From assembly GCA_017449285.1 (NCBI GenBank), contig JAFSJX010000084.1:49840-113839 (forward strand): a stretch of 64,000 nt of DNA. Reading direction: 5' to 3'. The DNA is from Treponema sp. GTDB lineage: Bacteria; Spirochaetota; Spirochaetia; Treponematales; Treponemataceae. The notes under the pieces are model-generated. The model was not told where the DNA came from, searched no databases, and saw only the letters and a program-made list of their open reading frames with translations. A program made the position numbers and the translations under genes. Shown here piece by piece: positions 16,459-25,042 of this stretch. Within the stretch, counting starts at the first letter, position 1. Each line of letters begins with the position of its first letter.

Positions 16459-16467
16459 TGCTTTTTT

Positions 16468-16541
16468 GGCCCTTTAGCTCAGCTGGATAGAGCACTTGCC
16501 TTCTAAGCAAGTTGTCGGGCGTTCGACTCGCCCATGGGTCA
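16468..16541 (+). tRNA. tRNA-Arg (UCU)
   Basis: 74 bases with a full cloverleaf: acceptor GGCCCTT/ATGGGTC, D-arm GCTC/GAGC, anticodon stem CTTGC/GCAAG with loop CTTCTAA (anticodon TCT), five-base variable loop, T-arm GGGCG/CGCCC with TTCGACT loop, discriminator A. CCA is not encoded. The acceptor has one G-U and one U-U mismatch (6-67). Confidence 0.95.
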
Positions 16542-16549
16542 TATTTTAG

Positions 16550-17452
16550 TTATTCGCCTTTCTTAATCGGGATTGTGCCGAGGTCTAGGACAAGGCTGTA
16601 GGTGTTCGCAAGGCTTGTGCCGTCCATTGCAATGGCAACGGCATAAAACTGAACAAAATAGGTATCCTCATAGTTCTCTGTAAAACTTTCAGAATACCAG
16701 TAGTCTGCATCGCCATCGACAGGTTCCGTGTTCTCAGGTTGATGAGTATTGTTGTAGTCAAAAAAATCAAATGAACGGGCAGTTCCTGCTACATTCCGAT
16801 AGGGAACAACAAATGAAATCGTGCTATAATCAACGGTGGTTTGGGTTTCAGCATCTTCCCATATATCTGTTTCTTTATAGTAATTATACTTTTTTATGCT
16901 TATCTTCCCTGAAGAATTATCATACCCAAGAAATGTATGTTTATTTGCGTTATGAGGATATGCGATTGCTGCCCGAAACCAAATATCGTCATTTTTCATA
17001 TATGTTTTTGGACGAAAGTAAACGTTTTTGTTCTCACCAGAGTCTCGTATAAAGATAGAATCCTGCACGTCTGGCTCTGTTGCCAGCGGCTGATAGGTAT
17101 ACGTTTCAATAAGTTTTTTTGCGGCGGCGGTATTGTTTGATGCCGAATTCACCGATTCAATCGCACTTTTGTGAGAAGACAGATTAGAATAATTTTTATA
17201 TATCTTATAATAGACTTCGGTACCGATAAAACTCGCATTTTTAAGTGAGGTATTATATGTTTCATTCGTCTGAAAATCGCAGTACCAGTTTTCGGGAATT
17301 ACCGTATCATAATATGACTGATGATGCACAACGGTCGGCGAAGCAAGGACTACAATCTCTTCCAGCCCGCAGGTCGTACAAAAAAAGCACCCAAACAGAC
17401 AGAAGAACACTACCAAAACGGATTTTTTCTGCTTATTCATGGTGCTTTTCAT
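16550..17452 (-). CDS. Lipoprotein of unknown function
   Basis: 300 aa from the ATG at 17452; an ATG at 17440 is equally possible and neither has a Shine-Dalgarno sequence. The signal peptide ends in C-T-T-C. The mature part is rich in Asn, Tyr, Asp and Ser, predicts mostly beta strands, and has no family I recognise; proteins of this look are common in treponemes. It converges on tRNA-Arg with only 8 bases between them and lies downstream of the TPR membrane protein. Confidence 0.65.
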   Translation of the reverse strand: MKSTMNKQKKSVLVVFFCLFGCFFCTTCGLEEIVVLASPTVVHHQSYYDTVIPENWYCDFQTNETYNTSLKNASFIGTEVYYKIYKNYSNLSSHKSAIESVNSASNNTAAAKKLIETYTYQPLATEPDVQDSIFIRDSGENKNVYFRPKTYMKNDDIWFRAAIAYPHNANKHTFLGYDNSSGKISIKKYNYYKETDIWEDAETQTTVDYSTISFVVPYRNVAGTARSFDFFDYNNTHQPENTEPVDGDADYWYSESFTENYEDTYFVQFYAVAIAMDGTSLANTYSLVLDLGTIPIKKGE

Positions 17453-17482
17453 AATAAAAGTTTCTGACAAATTCGATGCGGA

Positions 17483-18163
17483 TTACTCGATGCTTCCGTT
17501 TGCCTTCAGTTCGATAAGGCGGCTTTTTGCAAGTTCAGCCCAATCGCCGTCAGGGCGGACATCGTTCAGTTTGTTGTAAGCGTCCTGTGCCGCCTTAAAG
17601 TCAGATTTTGCCTCGTTTACGCGACCGATACTGAACAACGCATGGTCTGCAAGCAGGAAATCTTCTGAGACAGAAGCCTTTGTGTAATACTCCAGCGCAC
17701 CGTCCAAATCATTCAGATTTTCGGCACAGGCGGCGGCATTAAAATAAGCCAGCGGAGCGGTATACGCATTTTTCTTTGCGGACGCGACTTTCAAATAAGA
17801 AGCCTTCGCTGCCTCAAAATCCTTTTTCTGGAACTGCAAATCCGCGGCAAGCATATTCGCACGAGCACCAACGATTCCACCTTTTTTGGTCAAAGTCGCT
17901 AACTGCTCCAGCGCAGAATCCTGACGAGCCAAAAGCGCGTCTCCTTCAAGACTGTCCGCATCTTTTGTAAGCGTGTAATATATCGCATCTACCTGAGAAA
18001 GACCTTTTTCCGCAGATTTGCCCGTGATGACCACAAATGCCGCAACTGCAATAATTGCGACCAGCACCACAAGCGCAACGGTCAGCAAAAGTGAGCGGTT
18101 ACGAGTCAGAAACGAATCGATTTTACCCGCTGTTGTTTCTTCCTGATTAAACTTTTCAGCCAT
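17483..18163 (-). CDS. TPR membrane protein (YfgM-like layout)
   Basis: 226 aa. A cytoplasmic N-terminus (1-24), one membrane segment (about 25-47), then TPR-like helix pairs (about 95-220), including A-P-L-A-Y-F-N-A-A-A-C-A-E and A-L-E-Y-Y-T-K-A. The layout matches YfgM, an inner-membrane protein exposed to the periplasm and linked to secretion chaperones; the link is by layout only. An AGAGG site and its own promoter (TTGCAT-17-TATAGT, 18182-18210) precede it. Confidence 0.7.
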   Translation of the reverse strand: MAEKFNQEETTAGKIDSFLTRNRSLLLTVALVVLVAIIAVAAFVVITGKSAEKGLSQVDAIYYTLTKDADSLEGDALLARQDSALEQLATLTKKGGIVGARANMLAADLQFQKKDFEAAKASYLKVASAKKNAYTAPLAYFNAAACAENLNDLDGALEYYTKASVSEDFLLADHALFSIGRVNEAKSDFKAAQDAYNKLNDVRPDGDWAELAKSRLIELKANGSIE

Positions 18164-18181
18164 ATTTTTTAACCTCTATAT

Positions 18182-18210
18182 ACTATACTATTTTTTCAGC
18201 GGATATGCAA
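18182..18210 (-). promoter_or_regulatory. Promoter of the TPR membrane protein
   Basis: On the minus strand TTGCAT (18210-18205), 17-base spacer, TATAGT (18187-18182), overlapping the end of the sigma-54 activator gene. The leader is about 12 bases with AGAGG. Confidence 0.6.
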
Positions 18211-19791
18211 CTCGTTCAGCAAACGGGAAACATACGTGCGCTGTATGCCTAAAATTTTTCCGGCTTCCGTCTGATTCCATGAGGTCTCATTCAGAATTCG
18301 TTTTACATACGCCGTCTTGAACTTTGTCAAGGCAGTCTTCAACGTTCTGTCGCCATCATCAAAAGCAAGCATCTCGTCAGCAAGAGCATCCAGTTCCTTT
18401 GTGACATCGCCCTCTTCCGATTTCTTTGTCATCGCAGACACATTTATCCGCAAATCATCAGCCTGAATCATCGGCGGCGTACCAAGAACACAGGCGCGTT
18501 CGATTGAATTTTCCAGTTCGCGAACATTTCCTGGCCAGTAGTAGTCATACAAAGTCCGCAATGCCGCCGCTGAAAAATTAACAAAATTCTTTTTTGTCTC
18601 TCTGCTGAACCGCTTTAGGAAGAACGTCGCCAACGGCTCAATATCTTCCCTACGCTCACGAAGCGGCGGAATATTCAATGGAAGCACGTTCAGGCGGTAG
18701 TACAAATCGCTTCGGAACGAGCCTTCCGCGACCATTTTTTCCAAGTCACGGTTGGTCGCCGCCACAATCCGCACGTCCACGCTGATTGTCTTATTTGAGC
18801 CGACACGCTCAAAACTATGCTCCTGCAACACGCGGAGCAATTTTGCCTGCAAGTCAAGCGGAAGTTCGCCAATTTCGTCCAAAAAAAGCGTTCCGCCGTC
18901 AGCCGCCTCAAAACGCCCCTCACGGTCAGAAACCGCATCGGTGAACGCACCTTTTACATGACCGAACAACTCGCTTTCCAGAAGCGTCGCGGAAAGAGCG
19001 GCACAGTTCACGCGGATAAACGGCTTTCCCACGCGCGGACTTTTCAGATGCAGTTGCTCCGCAAAAAGCTCCTTTCCCGTGCCGCTTTCGCCAGAAATCA
19101 GCACCGAAGAATTGGTCTTTGCCACCTCGTCAATAACGTGCAACAAATCCAAAATCGCAGGGCTTTTTGCCACAAACGAATGATATTCAGGACCAGAATC
19201 TATCGCATTCTGCAAGACAGAAATTTTATCCTGCGCGGAACGATAGGTATAGGCATTTGAATATGCTATTGCCGCCTGATTAGAAAGCAGTTCCAGAATC
19301 AGCAGGTCGTCATCGTTAAAATTACGCGCCCCAGTTTTGTTGATAAGTTCGATAACACCAAGGCACTGCCCTTTTACCCGCATAGGAATGGCAATCATCT
19401 TGCGCGTCACATAACCGGTACGCCGTTGCACCTCATTGTTAAAACGAGGGTCTGCGGAAACATTATTGCTGATAAGCGGCTGATTGTTTTCTACCACCCA
19501 TCCCGCAATGCTGTTTTTTTCGACCAAGATATTCTGGGCTTCCGCACCTTTCGGACCAAGCGCGACCACAAAATGAAGCCGACCGTCTTCCTGCACCAGA
19601 AGCAGAGAGGAAGACTCACACTCAACCAAACGCATCGCCGACTCAAGGATATATACCAGCAACGCGTTTACGTCTGAATAACTCGAATTTATCCGGGCAT
19701 CAATTTCGATGAGTGTCTGCAATTTGTCAATCTGCAACTTATCAAGTTTGAGCGATTCCAAACTAGTGTTGTTCATTTTGCCCACACTCAT
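18196..19791 (-). CDS. Sigma-54-dependent activator with GAF sensor
   Basis: 531 aa. An N-terminal GAF domain (about 25-185), AAA+ sigma-54 interaction domain (about 210-440) with Walker A G-E-S-G-T-G-K-E, Walker B G-G-T-L-F-L-D-E-I-G and R-finger region, and a C-terminal Fis-type helix-turn-helix ending in G-I-Q-R-T-Y-V-S-R-L-L-N-E-L. The loop that contacts sigma-54 reads G-A-F-T-D-A rather than G-A-F-T-G-A, a change seen in some family members. The GAF ligand is unknown. It begins 8 bases after the cmk::rpsA stop, so it may be read through from the S1 operon. Confidence 0.92.
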   Translation of the reverse strand: MSVGKMNNTSLESLKLDKLQIDKLQTLIEIDARINSSYSDVNALLVYILESAMRLVECESSSLLLVQEDGRLHFVVALGPKGAEAQNILVEKNSIAGWVVENNQPLISNNVSADPRFNNEVQRRTGYVTRKMIAIPMRVKGQCLGVIELINKTGARNFNDDDLLILELLSNQAAIAYSNAYTYRSAQDKISVLQNAIDSGPEYHSFVAKSPAILDLLHVIDEVAKTNSSVLISGESGTGKELFAEQLHLKSPRVGKPFIRVNCAALSATLLESELFGHVKGAFTDAVSDREGRFEAADGGTLFLDEIGELPLDLQAKLLRVLQEHSFERVGSNKTISVDVRIVAATNRDLEKMVAEGSFRSDLYYRLNVLPLNIPPLRERREDIEPLATFFLKRFSRETKKNFVNFSAAALRTLYDYYWPGNVRELENSIERACVLGTPPMIQADDLRINVSAMTKKSEEGDVTKELDALADEMLAFDDGDRTLKTALTKFKTAYVKRILNETSWNQTEAGKILGIQRTYVSRLLNELHIR

Positions 19792-19799
19792 TGAAAAAA

Positions 19800-22160
19800 T
19801 TAGTTGCCTTTCTGACTTTTCAGCATATCGCCAAGGGTATATGCGCCGTCATCATCATTTGCGGAAGATGACATATACTGAGAAATCTCTTTGCGAGTCT
19901 GAGCCTTCTTATACTCTTTGACAGAGAACGCAACCTTTTCTTTTGCTACGTTTACATCGACTACGTACACGTTAATTTTGTCGCCGACCTTGTATTTGGT
20001 CACCGCTTCTTCAAACGGAACGTCCTTGTCATCGCTCAGGTTTGCCTTGTTGACCAGACCTTCAATGCCGTCGGGAGCTTTTACGAACACACCGAATTCA
20101 GTGATTGACGTAATCTCGCCTTCAAGCGTTGAGCCTGTTTTATATTCAGCGGCAAATTTTTCCCACGGATTATCGGTCACCTGCTTCATGCCTACGCGGA
20201 TTCTGTGGTTTTCAGCATCCACTTCCAGAATAGCAACCTCAATTTCCTGTCCGTCAGACAATTCGCTTCCAGGATGCTTTACCTTTTTTGTCCAAGAAAT
20301 GTCTTCTGCATGAAGGAATCCATCAATTCCCTCCTCCAACTGAACAAATGCGCCTGTGCCGGTCAGTTTGACAACCTTGCCCTTCACTTTTGCGCCAACA
20401 GGATATTTTTCTGCGATTGTATCCCAAGGATTTTCGGTCACCTGCTTCAAGCCCAAGGAAACGCGTCCCGCCTGAATGTCATAGCCCAAAATCATGCACT
20501 TTACGGTGTCGCCGATTTTTACCATGTCTCCGGGCTTGTTGATTTTCTTTGTCCAGCTGAACTCAGAAATATGTGCCAGCCCCTCAATGCCTTCTTCAAG
20601 TTCGATGAATGCTCCGAAGTCTGTCAGTTTGGTCACTTTGCCTTCAACGATGTCCTCAACGTGGTATTTCTCTTCAAAATGAACCCACGGGTCTTCGCTG
20701 AAATGCTTGAGCGACAGGTTGATTCTTTTTTCCGCGCTATCAAGGCGGATAACTTTCAGTTCGTATTCCTGTCCTTTCTTGACGAAATCCTTCGGACGGG
20801 TAACATGCCCCCAACTCATATCGTTGATGTGCAAAAGTCCGTCAAATCCGCCCAAGTCGATGAACGCACCAAAACTGGTGAAGCTCTTTACCGTACCTTT
20901 TACGGTGTCGCCAATCTGTGTGTTCTCAAAGAATTTATCGCGGTTTGCGTTGATAGATTCCTCAAGGAATTTTCTGCGGTTTACGACCACATTTGCCTTA
21001 TTATCTGAATACAAGCGTTCAATGTAGAACTGAGCCTTCATGCCAAGGAGTTTTGAAGGATTATCTACCTTCTGGCTGTCTGACTGGCTAATCGGCAGGA
21101 ACGCATGAATGTCACCGCCAAGGTTTACATCAAAACCACCCTTCACTTCTTTTTCGATTACGCCTTCGACGACCTGTTTTTCGTCGAACGCCTTGCGCAA
21201 GTCCTTCCAAAGCTGTTTTGCGTCTGCGCGAGACTTTGAAATCTCAGGACCATTGCGTCCGTCCTTCTTAACGAGAACGACTGTGACCACATCACCGACT
21301 TTCGGCAGGTTGCCTGCAAACTCCTGAACGGGAATCTTTCCCTCTGACTTGTAGCCGATGTCAACGAATACAAGTTCGTCCGTCACTTCAATAACGGTGC
21401 TGTCAATCAACTGACCGTCTTCCAGTTCTTTCAGACCTTTGAGAGATTCTTCTAATTGTGTCTGGATTGCACTCTTGGAGTCTAGAGATTCATCCTTTTC
21501 CACTTCCATCTGTTCCATAGTAGACCCTTTGTTATGAATTTTGTTTACTATTATCTCACAAACTTGCTCAATGGTCAAGGTGGAAGTATCGATATAGAAC
21601 GCATCTGGCGCACGTTTTAAAGCACCTTCTTTCTTGTTGCGGTCAATTTCATCACGCTTTTTGATTGCCTCTTTGATTTCTTCCAGCGTCATATTGGAAA
21701 CGCCCTGGTCAAACCGCCTCTGCGCCTGCACGTCAATCGAAGCGTCAAGGTAGAATTTATGCTCCGCGTTCGGAAACACCACCGTTGTCATGTCGCGCCC
21801 CTCGCAGATGATGGAGAGGCTCTTGGTAATCTCGCGCATACGGTCATTCACCAAGTGGCGGACAGAAATAATGCTGGAGACGGGCGCGACCCTTTTGCTC
21901 ACCGCATCATCATGCAGATGGTCTTCTACGTCTGTTCCGTTCAGCACGAGGCGTGAATTGACATACTCCAGTTTCTGTTGCTTGCAGAAATCCAGTACCT
22001 TGTCTTCGTCCGCAAGATCAATGTCTGTGCCATTCAAGGCAAGCGTAAGCGCACGGTAAAAACTTCCGCTGTTCAGATAGGTCACGCCGAGCCGCTTGGC
22101 AATGATTGAGGCGATGGTGGACTTCCCTGTTCCCGCCGGTCCGTCTATGGCGATAATCAT
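19800..22160 (-). CDS. cmk-rpsA: Cytidylate kinase - ribosomal protein S1 fusion
   Basis: 786 aa in one frame from the ATG at 22160 (AGGAG upstream). Residues 1 to about 215 are CMP kinase: G-P-A-G-T-G-K-S-T P-loop, S-G-S-F-Y-R-A-L, C-E-G-R-D-M-T-T-V. After a short linker come six S1 RNA-binding repeats (about 235-770), the last four with the classic G-x-F-V/I-x-L-x-x-x-x-x-G-L-x-H pattern. The fusion is known in Treponema (for example T. pallidum). A second ribosome binding site (AAAGGG) stands 6 bases before an in-frame ATG at 21518 in the linker, which would give free S1 of 572 aa. Gene order scpA-scpB-rluB-cmk-rpsA matches that in Firmicutes. Confidence 0.95.
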   Translation of the reverse strand: MIIAIDGPAGTGKSTIASIIAKRLGVTYLNSGSFYRALTLALNGTDIDLADEDKVLDFCKQQKLEYVNSRLVLNGTDVEDHLHDDAVSKRVAPVSSIISVRHLVNDRMREITKSLSIICEGRDMTTVVFPNAEHKFYLDASIDVQAQRRFDQGVSNMTLEEIKEAIKKRDEIDRNKKEGALKRAPDAFYIDTSTLTIEQVCEIIVNKIHNKGSTMEQMEVEKDESLDSKSAIQTQLEESLKGLKELEDGQLIDSTVIEVTDELVFVDIGYKSEGKIPVQEFAGNLPKVGDVVTVVLVKKDGRNGPEISKSRADAKQLWKDLRKAFDEKQVVEGVIEKEVKGGFDVNLGGDIHAFLPISQSDSQKVDNPSKLLGMKAQFYIERLYSDNKANVVVNRRKFLEESINANRDKFFENTQIGDTVKGTVKSFTSFGAFIDLGGFDGLLHINDMSWGHVTRPKDFVKKGQEYELKVIRLDSAEKRINLSLKHFSEDPWVHFEEKYHVEDIVEGKVTKLTDFGAFIELEEGIEGLAHISEFSWTKKINKPGDMVKIGDTVKCMILGYDIQAGRVSLGLKQVTENPWDTIAEKYPVGAKVKGKVVKLTGTGAFVQLEEGIDGFLHAEDISWTKKVKHPGSELSDGQEIEVAILEVDAENHRIRVGMKQVTDNPWEKFAAEYKTGSTLEGEITSITEFGVFVKAPDGIEGLVNKANLSDDKDVPFEEAVTKYKVGDKINVYVVDVNVAKEKVAFSVKEYKKAQTRKEISQYMSSSANDDDGAYTLGDMLKSQKGN
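21516..21530 (-). promoter_or_regulatory. Internal ribosome binding site and ATG for free S1
   Basis: On the minus strand AAAGGG (21530-21525) stands 6 bases before ATG (21518-21516), in frame, exactly in the linker between kinase and S1 repeats. Confidence 0.6.
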
Positions 22161-22182
22161 ATATTGGTCTCCTATATTTACA

Positions 22183-22256
22183 TTTCTCACAGAGCAACAG
22201 AGGACACGGAGAAATTCCTTATACACCACGCTCTGCGAGGAATTTTATTATATCAG
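22183..22256. repeat. CACAGAG-family palindromic repeat, copy 1
   Basis: Contains CTCACAGAG, ACACGGAGAA and, on the far arm, CTCTGCGAGGAATT. The order and spacing match the element at 42444-42512. It fills the gap between rluB and cmk::rpsA. Confidence 0.65.
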
Positions 22257-22987
22257 TTTTTACAAAGTGCCAAAAGCCCCTGCACATCTGCTTGCGTCAA
22301 TTCCCTGAATTCCCCTGCACGGAGACCGTCCAGATTGACGTTCCCGATTCTGACGCGTTCCAAACTGCGGATTGCCGCGCCGTTGCTTTCAAACACACGC
22401 CGAATCTCACGGTTCTTGCCTTCGATTAAGATGACGCGCATCCGATGGGTATTCATAACATCCGCCTTTACCGCCTTGTAGAACACGCCCTCTACACGAA
22501 CGCCCTTCATAAATTTTTCGGCAAGCCCTTCGGGAAGCGGATAACTGGTTTCTACTATATATTCTTTCTCAATTTCTGCGCTGGGATGCGAAAGGCGGGC
22601 GGCAAACTCACCGTCGTTGGTAAAAATAATCGCACCCCTGCTGAACATATCAAGTCTGCCCACATTGTACAGGCGTTCAGAATACGCCGGTTTGAGCAAA
22701 TCTACCGCCACCTGCCGCCCTTTTTCATCGGACTGGGAGCAAACATAGCCCGCCGGTTTATTCAGAAGCACATAACGTTTGTTCTCTTCAAGGGAAACAG
22801 GATTTCCGTCCACGCAGATTTTGTCCTGCGCGGTTACCTTTGTTCCCAATTCCGTGACAACCGCACCGTTTACAGAAACGCGCCCTTCGGCAATGATTTT
22901 TTCTGAGGCGCGACGGCTTGCCACACCACAATGAGCGAGAAATGCTTGCAGACGAATGGGTGCAGAGGAAGATACAGTTTCAGACAT
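22253..22987 (-). CDS. rluB: rRNA pseudouridine synthase, RluB/RsuA family
   Basis: 244 aa. An N-terminal S4 RNA-binding domain (about 10-60: I-R-L-Q-A-F-L-A-H-C-G-V-A-S-R-R) and a pseudouridine synthase domain with V-G-R-L-D-M-F-S-R-G (the catalytic Asp in G-R-L-D) and K-N-R-E-I-R-R-V-F. RluB modifies 23S rRNA near helix 80; RsuA cannot be excluded, but linkage with scpA/scpB favours RluB. The start at 22987 is chosen because TATACT ends 7 bases before it; ATG 22990 and an upstream frame are weaker. Confidence 0.88.
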   Translation of the reverse strand: MSETVSSSAPIRLQAFLAHCGVASRRASEKIIAEGRVSVNGAVVTELGTKVTAQDKICVDGNPVSLEENKRYVLLNKPAGYVCSQSDEKGRQVAVDLLKPAYSERLYNVGRLDMFSRGAIIFTNDGEFAARLSHPSAEIEKEYIVETSYPLPEGLAEKFMKGVRVEGVFYKAVKADVMNTHRMRVILIEGKNREIRRVFESNGAAIRSLERVRIGNVNLDGLRAGEFRELTQADVQGLLALCKN

Positions 22988-22994
22988 CATGCTA

Positions 22995-23023
22995 AGTATA
23001 GCGAAAATCAGGCTGAGGGGCAA
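22995..23023 (-). promoter_or_regulatory. Leaderless rluB promoter
   Basis: On the minus strand TTGCCC (23023-23018), 17-base spacer, TATACT (23000-22995), then 7 bases to the ATG at 22987. No Shine-Dalgarno. It lies in the 70-base gap after scpB, so rluB-cmk::rpsA can be expressed apart from scpAB. Confidence 0.65.
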
Positions 23024-23059
23024 CCACACGCATCAGAAAGTTCCCAAAACAGCGTTCCC

Positions 23060-23605
23060 CTACCTGCCCAAAATGAACCGTTCGTTTTCGGTTTCGTCCA
23101 GTTGCGGCAACTCTGAAATCGAATTTAGGCGGAAAAATTTGAGGAATTCTTTTGTCGTGCCGAACAAGGTAGGACGACCGGGAGCGTCTTTTTTGCCTAC
23201 CTCTCTGACCAGTTGCCGCTCAACAAGCAGACGAATCATGTTGTCGGGAGAAACGCCACGCAATGCCTCAATTTCGGCGCGTGTAATCGGCTGTTTGTAG
23301 GCAATAATCGAAAGCACTTCAAGCGCGGAACGGGAAAGCCGCCCCTCGTTTTTGTTTCCGTAGCGCTCTTTGAGTTCATCCCAGAATTCTTTTTTGGGAA
23401 CGAGCGACCAGCCACCAGTAATCATGGCAAGCTCAAGCCCCGAATTTTCCGCACGGTATTTTTCTTTTAGATTTTCAAGACAGGTTTCCACCACGTCTTT
23501 TGCCAACTGAGAAACGTTCGCAATGCTGTCAACCGTCACCGGCTCACTTTCCAAAAACAGGACGGTCTCCACAAGCGCAGTTTCTTTCTCTAAGTTCAGT
23601 TCCAT
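23060..23605 (-). CDS. scpB: Segregation and condensation protein B
   Basis: 181 aa with the two winged-helix layout of ScpB: E-T-V-L-F-L-E-S-E-P-V at the start, L-S-R-S-A-L-E-V-L-S-I-I-A-Y-K-Q-P-I-T-R (about 88-107, the family signature) and R-G-V-S-P-D-N-M-I-R-L-L. With ScpA it joins SMC to form condensin, which compacts and segregates the chromosome. AAGGA precedes the ATG; scpA lies 40 bases upstream. Confidence 0.93.
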   Translation of the reverse strand: MELNLEKETALVETVLFLESEPVTVDSIANVSQLAKDVVETCLENLKEKYRAENSGLELAMITGGWSLVPKKEFWDELKERYGNKNEGRLSRSALEVLSIIAYKQPITRAEIEALRGVSPDNMIRLLVERQLVREVGKKDAPGRPTLFGTTKEFLKFFRLNSISELPQLDETENERFILGR

Positions 23606-23645
23606 TTTTTTCCTTTCGATTCCGAAACGGGTTCGGAATGCCAGA

Positions 23646-24437
23646 CTATGCCGCCTGATATCTACAAATTTTTATATCGCCGAACATACGGTTCTGCAGA
23701 ATTGTCGCAAGTTTAAATTTGACGGCTTCCAATATTGCCATAAAAGCACAGATAACGTCAAGTTCATTCCCCTTGCGGACAATCAAATCCGTGAACATGC
23801 ATTCGCCGTTTTTATCCAGATACTCGTTCATCAGCGTAATTTTTTCGTTTACGCTCACTTCCTCGTACATATCAAGAATTTTTGCGTCCGAATACGCGCT
23901 TATCATCGTCTTGAAGATTTTCTGCATCTGCTGGAGCAAATCCCATGTATCAATGCGTTCCCATAAATTCTCTTCTTCAAACGGCAGGACGCGCTGAATC
24001 TTCTTTCGCTCAAAACTCCATTCGTTCTCGTCCTCTTTTTCTTCCATGAGCGCGGAAAGTTTTTTGAATTTCTGGTACTCAATGAGTTTTTCGACCAGTT
24101 CTTCACGCGGGTCATCAAAGTCAAGATTTTCGGCCACCTCAACGGGAAGCATCATATTGCTCTTTATGCGGAGAAGTTGCGCCGCCATTTTGTAGAATTC
24201 GGACAAATCTCCCAGTTCAATCGTTGCGGCATAGTCAAGGTATTCCAAAAACTGCTCGGTAATCTCGGCAATAGGAATATCGTAGATATTGATTTTATTG
24301 TCACGAATCAACGCCAGAAGCAAGTCCAACGGACCTTCAAATTCGCCTGCCGTATAGCGATGGCGAACCGATGTTTCCTCCGCAACGCCCGTAGCAATAT
24401 CCCCCGATTGCTCTGTCTGAATCAGCTGTTCTTCCAT
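23646..24437 (-). CDS. scpA: Segregation and condensation protein A (kleisin)
   Basis: 263 aa. The N-terminal F-E-G-P-L-D-L-L-L-A-L-I-R-D-N-K-I-N-I-Y-D-I-P-I is the ScpA signature, and the C-terminal winged helix (about 190-255) follows an acidic, Lys/Glu-rich linker. It bridges the SMC heads. The start has AAGGGG at 8-9 bases. It sits between folK and scpB. Confidence 0.93.
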   Translation of the reverse strand: MEEQLIQTEQSGDIATGVAEETSVRHRYTAGEFEGPLDLLLALIRDNKINIYDIPIAEITEQFLEYLDYAATIELGDLSEFYKMAAQLLRIKSNMMLPVEVAENLDFDDPREELVEKLIEYQKFKKLSALMEEKEDENEWSFERKKIQRVLPFEEENLWERIDTWDLLQQMQKIFKTMISAYSDAKILDMYEEVSVNEKITLMNEYLDKNGECMFTDLIVRKGNELDVICAFMAILEAVKFKLATILQNRMFGDIKICRYQAA

Positions 24438-24493
24438 AGCCGTTCCCCTTGGGTTTCATACCGATTTTTTTTGACTAAACTTGTCCGTTCTTG

Positions 24494-25039
24494 TCAGACA
24501 AGCAGTTTGAACTGCACGGCATCCATACACTTTTCAATGCCGCCACTGCCCGACACCTTCAGCCGCCTCGCATAGCGTTTTATGGGGGCAGAAAGTGTGC
24601 TGTCTATAGTATCGGCAGATTTCGGCAAAATCTCCAGCATTGGAACCAAAACAAACGCACGCTCGGCGATTCTTGGATGAGGAATTTCCAAGTCTGCCGT
24701 ACGAATACGCTCTTTTCCGAACAACTCAATGTCGATATCGATTGAGCGCGGGCCGTTCCTGATTTCACGGCTACGGTCACGTCCAAGAGATGCCTCAATC
24801 TGATGAATCCGCTCCAAAAGAACATGAGGTGAAAGGCTGTCATCCACAAAACCAGTCACCACCATATTGAAAAAATCACTTTGGTCTGTAACGTACATGG
24901 GACGAGTTCTATAAACGGAAGAACAATCCAAATCATGCAGAAGTGACTTTAGCCGCAAAACCGCTTCTGAAAGCAATTTTAGGCAGTCCATGTTCTGCCA
25001 TGACCTGTTAGAACCAAGCCCCAGTACGACAAACCTCAT
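24494..25039 (-). CDS. folK: 6-hydroxymethyl-dihydropterin pyrophosphokinase
   Basis: 181 aa. It moves pyrophosphate from ATP to 6-hydroxymethyl-7,8-dihydropterin in folate synthesis, one step before FolP, which is encoded at 35.2-36.1 kb. Seen: L-G-L-G-S-N-R near the start, S-S-V-Y-R-T-R-P and the signature N-G-P-R-S-I-D-I-D-I (about 101-110) with metal-binding Asp pairs, then E-I-P-H-P-R. The C-terminus runs about 20 residues past the usual end. It starts 3 bases after recA with no clear ribosome binding site, suggesting coupling to recA. Confidence 0.9.
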   Translation of the reverse strand: MRFVVLGLGSNRSWQNMDCLKLLSEAVLRLKSLLHDLDCSSVYRTRPMYVTDQSDFFNMVVTGFVDDSLSPHVLLERIHQIEASLGRDRSREIRNGPRSIDIDIELFGKERIRTADLEIPHPRIAERAFVLVPMLEILPKSADTIDSTLSAPIKRYARRLKVSGSGGIEKCMDAVQFKLLV

Positions 25040-25042
25040 AGG

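Noticed and set aside
18196..19791. Defective sigma-54 activator because of GAFTDA
   Set aside because: The G-to-D change at that position occurs in functional members, and all other motifs are intact.
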